From assembly GCF_001602525.1 (NCBI RefSeq), contig NZ_LSYT01000005.1:248001-312000 (forward strand): a DNA stretch of 64,000 nucleotides, written 5' to 3'. The notes under the pieces were generated by a model. It searched no databases and was not told where the DNA came from. It worked only from the letters and a program-made list of their open reading frames with translations. This document shows positions 36,177 to 45,232 of this stretch, in pieces (the first letter of the stretch is position 1; each line of letters opens with the position of its first letter). Made by a program: the position numbers and the translations under genes. Origin of the DNA: Flavobacterium chilense. Its GTDB lineage: Bacteria > Bacteroidota > Bacteroidia > Flavobacteriales > Flavobacteriaceae.

Positions 36177-37217
36177 ATGGATAAAAAGTACACAATTAAG
36201 GATATAGCAAAAATGGCGGGAGTTTCTAAAGGGACTGTTGACAGGGTTTTGCATAATAGAGGAAAAGTATCTGCAACAGCGCTTGAAAAGATAAACGAAG
36301 TTTTAAACGTTATTAATTATGAGCCTAACTTAATTGCCAGAAATTTAAAAAACACAAAAATTTACCGTATTTGTGTTTTACTTCCAGATCCTAAAATTGA
36401 CCCGTACTGGCTTCCTTGTGTGAACGGAATTCAGGAAGCAATGACGGAGTTTAAAGCCTACAGCATTGTTATTGAAACGCATTATTTTAATCCTGAAAGC
36501 ACCAAATCGTTTTTAAACACCCACGAAACCATTATCAGTCAATCGCCTGATGCTGTTTTAATTGCTCCATTATTTCATAAAGAAACCCTGGAGATTGTAA
36601 AACAATACGACGAACTGGGTATTATAGTAAATACTTTCAACAATCAAATTGAAGGCGAGTCTATTAAAGGTTTTGTTGGACAGGATTTATACAAAAGCGG
36701 CCGTGTAGCAGCCAGTTTAATGAACCTGATTTTAACTGAAGGTCATATTGCAATTATCCATATTGATGAAAGCCTTAAAAATGCGCTTCACATGCAGGAA
36801 AAAGAAAAGGGTTTTAGAAACTACTTCGATGAAAAAAAGATTGCCGGTTTTTCTTTAACTACTTTAAAATTAAAACATCCGAACGTTGAAACTAAGTTTT
36901 CGGCATTTTTGGACGAAAATCCAAACCTGAAGGGAATTTTCATCACGACTTCAAAAGCATATCAGATTGCCTCTCTTCTGGCTCCATTAAAAGATAAAAA
37001 AATTGCATTGATTGGTTACGATTTAGTCGAGAAAAATGTAAACTTCCTCAATCAGGGATTGGTTCACTTTTTAATTCATCAAAATCAAAAAAGACAGGCT
37101 TATTTAGGAATCAGTACTTTGGTAGAGCATTTCTTATTCCGCAAGGATATTCCCGAAACTATTTTGTTGCCTATTGATATTATCAATGTAGAAAATGCTT
37201 CATTTTATGTTTCTTAG
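36177..37217 (+). CDS. LacI-family transcriptional regulator of the glycan locus
   Basis: 346 aa. N-terminal LacI HTH (4-23; YTIKDIAKMAGVSKGTVDRVLHNRGKVS) with hinge helix near 45-58 (INYEPNLIARNLKN), followed by a periplasmic-binding-protein-like sensor domain (about 62-340; RICVLLPDPKIDPYWLPCVNGIQEAM, GFVGQDLYKSGRVAASLM, LIGYDLVEKNVNFLNQG). The Gly-Thr-Val-Asp-Arg-Val variant of the recognition helix is typical of Bacteroidota sugar regulators. It lies between the two arms of the locus and next to four 14-bp palindromes. Ligand inferred to be a sugar or sugar phosphate from the pathway. Confidence 0.88.
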   Translation: MDKKYTIKDIAKMAGVSKGTVDRVLHNRGKVSATALEKINEVLNVINYEPNLIARNLKNTKIYRICVLLPDPKIDPYWLPCVNGIQEAMTEFKAYSIVIETHYFNPESTKSFLNTHETIISQSPDAVLIAPLFHKETLEIVKQYDELGIIVNTFNNQIEGESIKGFVGQDLYKSGRVAASLMNLILTEGHIAIIHIDESLKNALHMQEKEKGFRNYFDEKKIAGFSLTTLKLKHPNVETKFSAFLDENPNLKGIFITTSKAYQIASLLAPLKDKKIALIGYDLVEKNVNFLNQGLVHFLIHQNQKRQAYLGISTLVEHFLFRKDIPETILLPIDIINVENASFYVS

Positions 37218-37448
37218 CTTGTAGTTACAAAGGTACAGAGAAGCAAAGGTACAAAGGATCTTTTTCGACTAAATCCTGGAGGCTAAAAAACACAAACTAT
37301 TATTAGATTTTTTGAGCCATAACAGGCACAAAGATTTGACAGATATAATAATTTATACTGAATCTTTTTTTTATCTCATTCACGTTAAGACTCTGAACTT
37401 TTACCCTTTGAGCCTTTGCACCTTTGAGCCTTTGCACCTTTGAAAACC
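37218..37448. repeat. Facing CAAAGGTTC-type repeats between convergent genes
   Basis: After the regulator stop, ACAAAGGTACAGAGAAGCAAAGGTACAAAGG runs in one orientation (37227-37257). At 37386-37448 the complementary form (TGAGCCTTTGCACCTTTG, repeated twice with an 18-nt period) faces it. The two could fold into a long hairpin. No gene is supported here. Confidence 0.55.
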
Positions 37449-37462
37449 TTTCGATACCTTTT

Positions 37463-38098
37463 CTACACCAGCTTAAACTTACCAAAAGAAGAAGCAATAT
37501 GAAAATTAGGCGTTTCGGTATTTGGATTAATCCACGAGATCCAGGTTGGCTCGTATTGCAGGTTTTGAACCAGAGAAAATTTTGCCCTGAAAACTCCTGC
37601 CTCGATGGTATTATTCTCAATTAAATTTAAATCTTTCAGGGATTGAAGGCTAATGCTGCCAGAAACTATAAAAGATGTTTGGTCTCTTGAGGTTTCTACT
37701 TTCAGCTCTTTTTCAGGCCATTTCCAGTCAAAATCAAAATCTTTGTTCGGATAAGCTTTAAAATCCATTATTCGTCCAGATGTATCAATTTCCAGACAGT
37801 AATACGGATTTAAATTTTCATTAGTTCTAAAAAACAATTCTACCCGATCTGAATTTCCTATACTATCAAAACTATCATCTTTTTGATCGAGATAAATATC
37901 AGTGTCAAAGACCCTAAAATTAAAGTAGAAATTTTCATGATCAGAAAGTGCCCTGAATTCAATTTTTGAAAGTGAATCATTATTCCAGGGAGAACAAAAA
38001 TCGGTTAGACAATTTGCTTTTTCGAAAAATTTCAGACTTGATTTTTCATTCGGAATTTGCTCTTTTGTACCAATTGAATTTACATGATATTCTTTCAC
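37463..38098 (-). CDS. CBM9-like carbohydrate-binding protein
   Basis: 211 aa with no signal peptide, so cytoplasmic as read. Beta-sandwich of the family 9 carbohydrate-binding (DOMON-like) type: SPWNNDSLSKIEFRALSDHENFYFNFRVFDTDIY, SDRVELFFRTNENLNPYYCLEIDTSGRIMDF, and IEAGVFRAKFSL...PTWISWINPNTETPNFHIASSFGKFKL at the end. The domain binds sugars in xylanases and in stand-alone proteins. It lies between regulator and susC on the opposite strand. Either a cytoplasmic sugar-binding accessory or a protein with a missed export signal. Confidence 0.75.
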   Translation of the reverse strand: MKEYHVNSIGTKEQIPNEKSSLKFFEKANCLTDFCSPWNNDSLSKIEFRALSDHENFYFNFRVFDTDIYLDQKDDSFDSIGNSDRVELFFRTNENLNPYYCLEIDTSGRIMDFKAYPNKDFDFDWKWPEKELKVETSRDQTSFIVSGSISLQSLKDLNLIENNTIEAGVFRAKFSLVQNLQYEPTWISWINPNTETPNFHIASSFGKFKLV

Positions 38099-38468
38099 AA
38101 TCTGACTCTTAAATTTTGTTAATTTTTATTTTTTGAAATTTTGAAAAATGACACAAAAAAGGTTTTGAAATTTCTTCATTTTTACCTCTTACGAATGTAA
38201 ATAAAAAATTGGTTATTTATTACCTAAAAACAATCCTTCAAAATTTACTTTTATTAGTAAGAAAAGCAATAATAAAAGCTTTATTATTTATTACCAATTT
38301 CACTTATGATTTACGAAATTCTTAAAAAATCAAAGCAACAGCCTTCATTATTATTGCAAATAATATTTTCCTCAGAAAGAATGATAAAATTCAAAACTCT
38401 TTTTTGTCTCAAATATTTTATAATAATGGCACGAATTTAAGTCAAAAAAAACGATTCACACAATTTTA

Positions 38469-38482
38469 TGTGCTCGAGAACA
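38469..38482. promoter_or_regulatory. LacI-type operator O3
   Basis: TGTGCTCGAGAACA, the reverse complement of O2. Centre about 83 nt upstream of the predicted susC transcription start. Confidence 0.7.
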
Positions 38483-38491
38483 TTAATTTTG

Positions 38492-38505
38492 TGTGTTCGA
38501 GCACA
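38492..38505. promoter_or_regulatory. LacI-type operator O4
   Basis: TGTGTTCGAGCACA, the reverse complement of O1. It is 23 bp from O3 and ends 16 nt before the -33 TTG of the susC promoter. Confidence 0.7.
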
Positions 38506-38521
38506 TTTTTTATGTTTTTTC

Positions 38522-38552
38522 TTGTTTAATAAAAATATAATCAATAGTTTCG
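38522..38552 (+). promoter_or_regulatory. Promoter of susC (module copy B)
   Basis: TTG (38522-38524), 20-nt spacer, TAGTTTCG (38545-38552). Sequence and spacing equal those of the kinase promoter on the other strand at 36036-36066. Confidence 0.7.
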
Positions 38553-38659
38553 TCACATATTAATCTTAAAACTAAGTTAATTGAAGAAATTTTTAGAGGT
38601 TTTTGAGCTCTCAAAAGCGAATAAAAAAAGAAGAAATAAGCCGAAAAAAGATTGAAAAC

Positions 38660-38694
38660 AGAGTGTTTATAATTTTCCAAAAAACACTCTTTTA
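38660..38694 (+). terminator. Leader hairpin of susC, possible attenuator
   Basis: AGAGTGTTT (38660-38668) pairs with AAACACTCT (38682-38690), followed by TTT. It is inside the long 5' leader, about 105 nt before the susC ATG, and could stop transcription before the gene. Confidence 0.35.
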
Positions 38695-38798
38695 AGAGAC
38701 CAGTTAGAAATCAAAAAAAATTAATTCAGCAAAAAAAGAAATCTAAAACTTACAAACAAAAAAAAAGCAAATTAACATTAACCAAACCCAATTTAAGT

Positions 38799-41700
38799 AT
38801 GAAATTATTAACCCAAAAAAAACCTAGAGATTTTCGGATTAACGTTCTGGCGAATAAAGAAATTAAACTCACAGTTCTTTCGCTACTAGTTTTTACATTT
38901 CAGACTACAGTTGCTTCTGAAATAAAAACATCTGAAAATAATTATACAGTCTTGTTTTTTGAAAAAACAATAAAAGGTACTGTAACAGATCAAAATGGTA
39001 TGCCGCTTCCTGGTGCAAACGTAGTTGTAAAAGGATCTTCTAAAGGTGTTCAAACGGATGTTGACGGAAGTTTTGCGATTACTGTTGCCGATAATGTCAC
39101 TAAACTTGTCATTACTTATATTGGTATGGAAGATCAGGAAGTGACAATAGGAAATACTCCGCTAAAGATTGTGATGAAAGAGGCCGGACAAAAATTAGAA
39201 GAAGTAGTAATTGGATACGGAAAAGCTAAGAAAAAAGACATTACCGGTTCTGTAACTTCAGTTGGCAAAGACAACTTAAATTTAGGTGGTACAGTTGCCA
39301 ATGTTGGTCAGGCTTTGCAAGGTCGTGCTTCCGGAGTTCAGGTACAACAAAACAGTTATGCTCCCGGAGCTTCTCCAACCATAGTTATCAGAGGAGGAAA
39401 CTCAATTACAACCTCAAATGCACCATTGTATGTAGTCGATGGGTTTATTACCAGCACTGGTGCATCTATCAGTCCAAATGATATCGAAAGCATTCAGATT
39501 CTTAAAGATGCTGCTTCTACGGCAATTTACGGTTCAAGAGGAGGAAATGGTGTAATTATGATTACAACCAAAAAAGGAAAATCGGGTAAAATGCAGATTG
39601 AAGGTGAAATTTCAGATGGTTTTCAAAATATTATTAAAGAACCATCATTACTTACCGGACAACAATATGCTTCTATCCAAAATGCTATTGCTGCTGAAAA
39701 TGGGAGACCTGCAGTTTTTCCATCAAGTTTTCCAATTGCCAATACTAATTGGTTTAAAGCTGCAACGCGTCCTGGTGAAGTACTCAACAGAACGATAACT
39801 TTTAGCGGAAGCGATAAAACATCGAAATTTTTCTTATCCGGAAATTATCTAAAACAAACCGGGGCAATGGAAAATACCGATTATACAAGATATAGTGTTC
39901 GTATTGGAACTGAGAAAAAATTTACGGATAAAGTAACTGTGGGAGCCAATGTATATGGTGCTGCAAGCGATGGGCATAACAGTGATTTTGGTGATAATAT
40001 TTTATCTCCTATGTTTTCTATTCAGACTGCACCACCAGCTATTCCTATTTATAATGCTGACGGTACGTACTACAAATACCAGGGAAAAGATAATGCCTTG
40101 GCACTTTTACTGGAACCAACAGATCATATCATAAACCGATTGGTGAATGGAAATATGTTTATGGATTATGAAATCATCAAAAACTTAACTTATCACTTTG
40201 GAGCCGGTGCAGAATGGCAGGAGAATATCGAAGGAAAATATACGCCAAGAACATTAGTTGCAGGAGCAGCACTAAACGGTACAGGATCTGAAGAAAACAA
40301 AACGTATTTTAGATGGAGTACAGAACAATATTTAACGTATAAATTCAATTTAAAAGAACACCATTCTTTTACCACAATGATTGGAACATCGAACCAAAAA
40401 GACACTTTCGAAAGAATGAAAGCGTCCGGTTCTGGTTTTGCTAATGATATATTAACCTATTACAATCTTGAAAGTGCTTCTGTTTACCTGAAACCTGAAA
40501 CTCAAAAACAAGAAACAAAACTTACGTCGTATTTTGGTAGGTTAAGTTATTCTTTTGATGACAAATATTTAGCTTCATTTACAGTTAGACGCGATGGTTC
40601 TTCTCGTTTTGGTCCAAATAACAAATACGGTACATTCCCATCAGGAGCAGTAGCCTGGAGAATCTCAAAAGAGGCGTTTATGCAAAACTTTAATACGCTT
40701 TCAGAACTAAAATTAAGAGTTAGTTATGGTATTACAGGAAATGACGGAATTGCAGATTATGCATACATGTCTACTTTACAGCCTTGGAATACTACTATTG
40801 CCGATGGTTCTTTTCAAGGAGGTAATGAACCTAAAAATTTAGCAAATCCTGATCTGAAATGGGAACAACAAGCTCAGGCCAATATTGGTTTAGACATGGG
40901 ATTCTTCAATGACAGACTTACTGCTACAATTGATGTCTACAAAAAAAGAACAACAGATGCGCTTTTGGATGTGCCTGTTGGAGGATGGTGGGGATTTAAA
41001 ACCCAAACACTTAACTCAGGTACAATTGATAATAAAGGAATTGAACTTGGCATAAGCAGTGAAAATTTTAAAAATGATAAATTCTACTGGAGAACGTCTT
41101 TAAATGTTGCGTACAATAAACAAGAGGTTATTGCGCTTGCAGATAATGTTAAAATAATCAGTTATAATACTTCTAATCCAAGTGGTACAGTTTCTGGTCG
41201 TGAATTTACAAGACTTGAACCAGGAAAAGAAATGGGACTTTTGTATGGTTTTGTTTATGAAGGTGTTATCAAAACTGGTGAAGTTTATGCTCCACAACCA
41301 CTATCAAAACCCGGAGATCCAAAATATGCTGATCTTGATGGAGACGGTAAAATTACAGCCGCCGATAGAACTTATTTAGGAAATTCTACGCCGCATTATA
41401 TTGTTGGTTTTAATAATGATTTTAGATTCGGAAATTTTGATGTAAATATCTTCTTTCAGGGCGCTCTTGATTATTCTGTTTACAACATGACCAAAATGGT
41501 AGGCGAATCATCCACCAGTACTGATGCTTTAAATCGTTGGGTTGCCGGAACAAATGAAAATACTGATATTCCAAGAGATGGTTATTACAAAAGCACTTAT
41601 GGTAGTTATGTAAATTCAAAATTCGTTGAAGATGCCTCTTACCTGCGCCTTAAGAATTTATCTATTGGATATTCTATTCCGGAAAGCATCTTAAAACCAA

Positions 41701-41897
41701 CCAAGTTTATCGACAACATAAGATTGTATGCTACAGGTCAAAATTTACTGACCATTACAAAATATTCTGGAAACGATCCTGAAATAAACGGACATACCAC
41801 TACTGCTACAGCACAAAACCTTGGCGGAGGAATTGATTTTAACTCTTTCCCGGCTTCAAGAACGTTTATATTAGGGATAAAAATAGCAATTCATTAA
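38799..41897 (+). CDS. SusC-family TonB-dependent outer-membrane transporter
   Basis: 1032 aa. N-terminal export segment (about 20-42), CarboxypepD_reg-like domain (about 57-130; IKGTVTDQNGMPLPGANVVVKG), TonB box region EEVVIGYGKAKKKDITGSV, plug domain (about 145-260; GRASGVQVQQNS, TIVIRGGNSI, PLYVVDG), and a C-terminal 22-strand barrel ending FPASRTFILGIKIAIH. It imports oligosaccharides or glycopeptides across the outer membrane together with the SusD lipoprotein 31 nt downstream. Energy comes from TonB-ExbBD. Controlled by the O3/O4 promoter module. Confidence 0.95.
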   Translation: MKLLTQKKPRDFRINVLANKEIKLTVLSLLVFTFQTTVASEIKTSENNYTVLFFEKTIKGTVTDQNGMPLPGANVVVKGSSKGVQTDVDGSFAITVADNVTKLVITYIGMEDQEVTIGNTPLKIVMKEAGQKLEEVVIGYGKAKKKDITGSVTSVGKDNLNLGGTVANVGQALQGRASGVQVQQNSYAPGASPTIVIRGGNSITTSNAPLYVVDGFITSTGASISPNDIESIQILKDAASTAIYGSRGGNGVIMITTKKGKSGKMQIEGEISDGFQNIIKEPSLLTGQQYASIQNAIAAENGRPAVFPSSFPIANTNWFKAATRPGEVLNRTITFSGSDKTSKFFLSGNYLKQTGAMENTDYTRYSVRIGTEKKFTDKVTVGANVYGAASDGHNSDFGDNILSPMFSIQTAPPAIPIYNADGTYYKYQGKDNALALLLEPTDHIINRLVNGNMFMDYEIIKNLTYHFGAGAEWQENIEGKYTPRTLVAGAALNGTGSEENKTYFRWSTEQYLTYKFNLKEHHSFTTMIGTSNQKDTFERMKASGSGFANDILTYYNLESASVYLKPETQKQETKLTSYFGRLSYSFDDKYLASFTVRRDGSSRFGPNNKYGTFPSGAVAWRISKEAFMQNFNTLSELKLRVSYGITGNDGIADYAYMSTLQPWNTTIADGSFQGGNEPKNLANPDLKWEQQAQANIGLDMGFFNDRLTATIDVYKKRTTDALLDVPVGGWWGFKTQTLNSGTIDNKGIELGISSENFKNDKFYWRTSLNVAYNKQEVIALADNVKIISYNTSNPSGTVSGREFTRLEPGKEMGLLYGFVYEGVIKTGEVYAPQPLSKPGDPKYADLDGDGKITAADRTYLGNSTPHYIVGFNNDFRFGNFDVNIFFQGALDYSVYNMTKMVGESSTSTDALNRWVAGTNENTDIPRDGYYKSTYGSYVNSKFVEDASYLRLKNLSIGYSIPESILKPTKFIDNIRLYATGQNLLTITKYSGNDPEINGHTTTATAQNLGGGIDFNSFPASRTFILGIKIAIH

Positions 41898-41928
41898 TAG
41901 CTTTTTCAGTAACATTAAATTTATCAAA

Positions 41929-43440
41929 ATGAAAAAATATACAATATTATTGCTTTTACTTGCTGCAGGTTTACAATATTCCTGTAATGAAGATCTTGAT
42001 CCTACAGTATACAGCAGTTTAACTAATACCAATGGATACCAAACCAAATCTGATGCTATTGCTGCTGTTAATTCTATTTATGGCAGGTTAAAAGGACCAT
42101 CAGTAGGAGACAATTTTTCGTATTGGGCAACACGCCACTTTGCGTTGACTGATATTGCAACAGATTTAGGACATTGTCAGTTTGGCGGAGATCCCGGACA
42201 ATTATCATTAGGAACATGGAACTCAGCAAATGGTTTACTTCTTGAAGACTGGAATGCCATGTATAAATTAATTTCTAATGCAAATAATGCTATTTATTAC
42301 ATTGGAAAAATGTCTTCAATTTCAGAAGTTGAAAAAGCACAGTTTATAGCTGAAGCCAAATTTCTAAGAGCATCTTCTTATATGGATTTAACAGACTCAT
42401 GGGGTCCCGTTATTTTAATTACTGAGGATAACTTAGTAAATCCTAATTATCTGGAACAAACGCCTCCAACATCTGTAGAAGATATTGATAAACTTCTTAT
42501 CAAAGACCTTACAGAAGCTGCTGCTGTATTACCGGTTAATTATAAACAAAATGTAATTTACGGAAGTAATGATGTAGGCCGTGCTACAAAAGGGGCAGCA
42601 CTTACTTTATTGGCAAAATTATATTTACGCAGCCATGACTGGCAAAAAGTGGTTACACTTACACAACAAGTAATCGACCTGAATGAGTACAGTCTTTATC
42701 CTTCGTACTTAGGTTTGTTTAAAGAAAGTAACAAATGGTGCAGCGAAAATATCTTTTCGTCTCTAAGTGATGCTAATACAAACGGAACTGAATTATTGAA
42801 CCACTTTGGTCCAACAGATCATCCGGTTGTTCAAAATAGATGGCAATATTACACTGTGAACTGGGATTTTTACAACACTTTTGGTGATGAAGACGACAGA
42901 AAAAAATGTTTTTTCCCGGAATTTATGGGTTCAGATAAATTATTGCATACACAAGCACCAACTTTAGGCGCACAACCACCGGCTGGTGTACTTTATATGC
43001 CTGATGTATCAACCAGAAAATATGCAGATGATGAAACTACAACCTATTATGATGGTCATAGTGTAAACATATTGCGTTATGCTGATGTATTGTTAAGCAG
43101 AGCCGAAGCCTTAAACGAAATTAGCGGTCCAACTCAGGAAGCTATTGACCTTATCAATAAAGTAAAAGGAAGATCGCATGCAAAACTTTTAAATATAGGC
43201 GATTACAATCAGACTACATTAAGAGATGCTATTTTGCAGGAAAGAGGATGGGAACTTTTCTATGAAGGAAAACGTCGTGCCGATTTAATCAGAATGAACA
43301 AATATGATGTTCTTGTAAACGCTTATCACTTAAGAGTTGGAGAAGCTGCATTAATTAAAATGCCACAAAATAAATATTACACATATCCTCAAAGTCAGGT
43401 AGATCTTAACCCTAAGTTAAGTAACGCTGACAGACAATAA
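41929..43440 (+). CDS. SusD-family surface glycan-binding lipoprotein
   Basis: 503 aa. Lipoprotein signal (LQYSC, Cys19) followed by NEDLDPTVYSSLTNTNGYQT. The helical SusD/RagB fold shows in YGRLKGP...WNAMYKLISNANNAIYYI, AEAKFLRASSYMDLTDSWGPVILIT, and a C-terminal RYADVLLSRAEALNEI...RDAILQERGWELFYEGKRRADLIRM. It forms the lid on the SusC transporter and binds the glycan at the cell surface. A terminator-like hairpin follows. Confidence 0.95.
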   Translation: MKKYTILLLLLAAGLQYSCNEDLDPTVYSSLTNTNGYQTKSDAIAAVNSIYGRLKGPSVGDNFSYWATRHFALTDIATDLGHCQFGGDPGQLSLGTWNSANGLLLEDWNAMYKLISNANNAIYYIGKMSSISEVEKAQFIAEAKFLRASSYMDLTDSWGPVILITEDNLVNPNYLEQTPPTSVEDIDKLLIKDLTEAAAVLPVNYKQNVIYGSNDVGRATKGAALTLLAKLYLRSHDWQKVVTLTQQVIDLNEYSLYPSYLGLFKESNKWCSENIFSSLSDANTNGTELLNHFGPTDHPVVQNRWQYYTVNWDFYNTFGDEDDRKKCFFPEFMGSDKLLHTQAPTLGAQPPAGVLYMPDVSTRKYADDETTTYYDGHSVNILRYADVLLSRAEALNEISGPTQEAIDLINKVKGRSHAKLLNIGDYNQTTLRDAILQERGWELFYEGKRRADLIRMNKYDVLVNAYHLRVGEAALIKMPQNKYYTYPQSQVDLNPKLSNADRQ

Positions 43441-43449
43441 TAAGGAGTA

Positions 43450-43496
43450 AAATCAAGAATAGGCAGACAAATTAAAACTGTCTATTCTTGATTTTT
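43450..43496 (+). terminator. Hairpin after susD
   Basis: AAATCAAGAATA (43450-43461) pairs with TATTCTTGATTT (43483-43494), followed by a T/A-rich tail. It lies between susD and the downstream enzymes and probably lowers their expression relative to susCD. Confidence 0.7.
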
Positions 43497-43539
43497 ATAT
43501 AAAAAATGTACTTTTCTGTTTCACAAAAGAAGCCTAAAG

Positions 43540-44952
43540 ATGATACAAAAATTAATCGTAAAATGGAGTTTTGTTTTAGCATTACTTGCTTTGGCAGGCT
43601 GCTCTAAAAATCAGGGCAATTCGATCTCAAATATCAATATTGGGACTCATAGCAACAACGAATTGAAAATTCAGATCGATGTTACTACGAATGACAATGT
43701 GCAGGTATATGCAGAATATTGGTCTGATAAAAAAGGAGTAAAAAACAAAATAACATCGCCAGTTTCAAAAACAGGTCTCTCCCATTCATTAGTTCTTTGC
43801 AACATCACTCCCGAAACCAATTACAGCTTTCAATTGGTCACTATTGAGGGAAATACAAAAAACACCAGCAAAGTCTATACTTTCAAATCCCGAAAATTGC
43901 CGGAATGGCTTCAAAAACAATTCAAAGCAAATATTCCAAAACCGGAATTATTACCAGAAAATTTCAAAAAAGGATTTATGCTTTTAGCCAAAAGAGAAAC
44001 TCCCGGAACAGCATATATTGTAGATTACAAAGGCAACTTAAGATGGTATCATACTATTGAAGGAACCGGATTTAAAGTAGCACATTTTACCAAAGAGCAA
44101 AGTATCATTGCTATTTTAGGAAAAAATGATGAACCAACAAGCTACGGAAGCGAGATTCTTGAAATCAATTTACAGGGTGATACCTTAACACATATCAAAA
44201 AAGGGCAAGGCGATTTAAAACAAGTTATCCATCATGAAATTATAAAAAAATCGGCAAATGAAATTGTCACTTTATTTGTTGATGCCAGAATCACTGATTT
44301 AACCGCGATTGGCGGAAAACAAAAAGATACCATCAATGGTGACGGAATTTTGATTTTGGATAAAAAAGGAAAACAAATCTGGAAATGGAGTGTTTTTGAT
44401 GACTTAGATCCAATGAAAGACAAGGCATTACTGAAAACAAAAAAAGACTGGATGCACGCCAACAGTCTTAATTATGATAAAGATGGTAATTTTCTAATCT
44501 CTTTTTACAACAACGGACAAATCTGGAAAATAGATTCGAAAACCGGAAAAGTAATCTGGAAATTAGGAAAAGGAGGAGATATGAAAATGTCAAAAGATAG
44601 CGAATTCTCTCAGGCACATGCCGCTCACATCAATCCCGAAGGAAGTCTAATGTTTTTTGATAATGGTGTAAATAAAAAACAATCTTCGGTATTTGCCTTA
44701 AAAGTAGATGAAAAAGGAAAATCGGCAAAACTGGATTTCCACATCAATCTACCAAAAGATATTTACAATGACCGAATGGGAAGTGCTTATATGATCGACA
44801 AAGAAACTGTATTATGTTGCTGTTCAAAAAGACATATTACTGTTCTGACTAACAAAAAAGGAGTATTACTTTGGGCATTAGAGTCGGAAATTCCGCCCTA
44901 TCGCGTACAGTTTATTCCGGAAGAAAACATGAAACCATTTCTTCTTAATTAG
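43540..44952 (+). CDS. Arylsulfotransferase (ASST)-like lipoprotein
   Basis: 470 aa. Lipobox LALAGC (Cys21). An N-terminal Fn3-like domain (about 32-118; TNDNVQVYAEYWSDKK...TPETNYSFQLVT) precedes a beta-propeller like that of aryl-sulfate sulfotransferases: GNLRWYHTIEG, DGILILDKKGKQIWKWSVFDDL, WMHANSLNYDKDGNFLISFYN (His306), GKVIWKLGKGGD, SQAHAAHINPEGSLMFFDNG. ASST enzymes move a sulfuryl group between phenols via a sulfo-histidine; His306 or the His in QAHAAH are candidates. In a glycan locus it may instead act on or bind sulfated sugars. Periplasmic or surface. Confidence 0.78.
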   Translation: MIQKLIVKWSFVLALLALAGCSKNQGNSISNINIGTHSNNELKIQIDVTTNDNVQVYAEYWSDKKGVKNKITSPVSKTGLSHSLVLCNITPETNYSFQLVTIEGNTKNTSKVYTFKSRKLPEWLQKQFKANIPKPELLPENFKKGFMLLAKRETPGTAYIVDYKGNLRWYHTIEGTGFKVAHFTKEQSIIAILGKNDEPTSYGSEILEINLQGDTLTHIKKGQGDLKQVIHHEIIKKSANEIVTLFVDARITDLTAIGGKQKDTINGDGILILDKKGKQIWKWSVFDDLDPMKDKALLKTKKDWMHANSLNYDKDGNFLISFYNNGQIWKIDSKTGKVIWKLGKGGDMKMSKDSEFSQAHAAHINPEGSLMFFDNGVNKKQSSVFALKVDEKGKSAKLDFHINLPKDIYNDRMGSAYMIDKETVLCCCSKRHITVLTNKKGVLLWALESEIPPYRVQFIPEENMKPFLLN

Positions 44953-44997
44953 ACAAATTATTATACTACAAGGCTTTGAATTCTTGCAGACATTAAA

Positions 44998-45215
44998 ACA
45001 ACTTGTTAAGTACAAAATATTAAACACATAGAAACATAGATTAATATGTCTAAAAAAGAAAGCAAAAAGAAATACACTTCTCTCACATAGATAGCTATGT
45101 GTGTTTAAATTAAGTGAGACGCCTTTTTTAAGTAACCAAAAGCTATGTTTCTATGTGGTTACCAACAGTTCAGAATATAAAATTAAAATACTTAACAGGT
45201 TTCAAAAATCTGTTA
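44998..45215. repeat. Nested palindromic intergenic element
   Basis: CACATAGAAACATAG (45025-45039) and CTATGTTTCTATGTG (45143-45157) are perfect inverted arms. Inside lies CACATAG-N4-CTATGTG around 45088-45105; outside, CTTGTTAAGTA near 45003 faces ACTTAACAG near 45190. The whole forms a layered hairpin between the ASST-like gene and the cytochrome gene. No ORF with coding character is inside. Confidence 0.6.
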
Positions 45216-45232
45216 GGATAAAAATAGTAAAC

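Larger units (their letters stand above)
38099..38798. other. Regulatory region upstream of susC
   Basis: 700 nt without a gene. It contains the second promoter-operator module (38469-38553), a 9-bp AT hairpin (38268-38288), and a susC leader of about 240 nt that is A-rich and holds a hairpin (38660-38690). Nothing else is recognised. Confidence 0.6.

Noticed and set aside
37303..37620. 105-codon minus-strand frame overlapping the CBM9-like gene end
   Set aside because: It runs through the CAAAGGTTC repeats and overlaps a better gene in another frame.
45101..45232. N-terminal extension of the dihaem cytochrome
   Set aside because: It would hide the lipoprotein signal and is made of palindromic repeat sequence; the ATG at 45233 gives a normal signal peptide.
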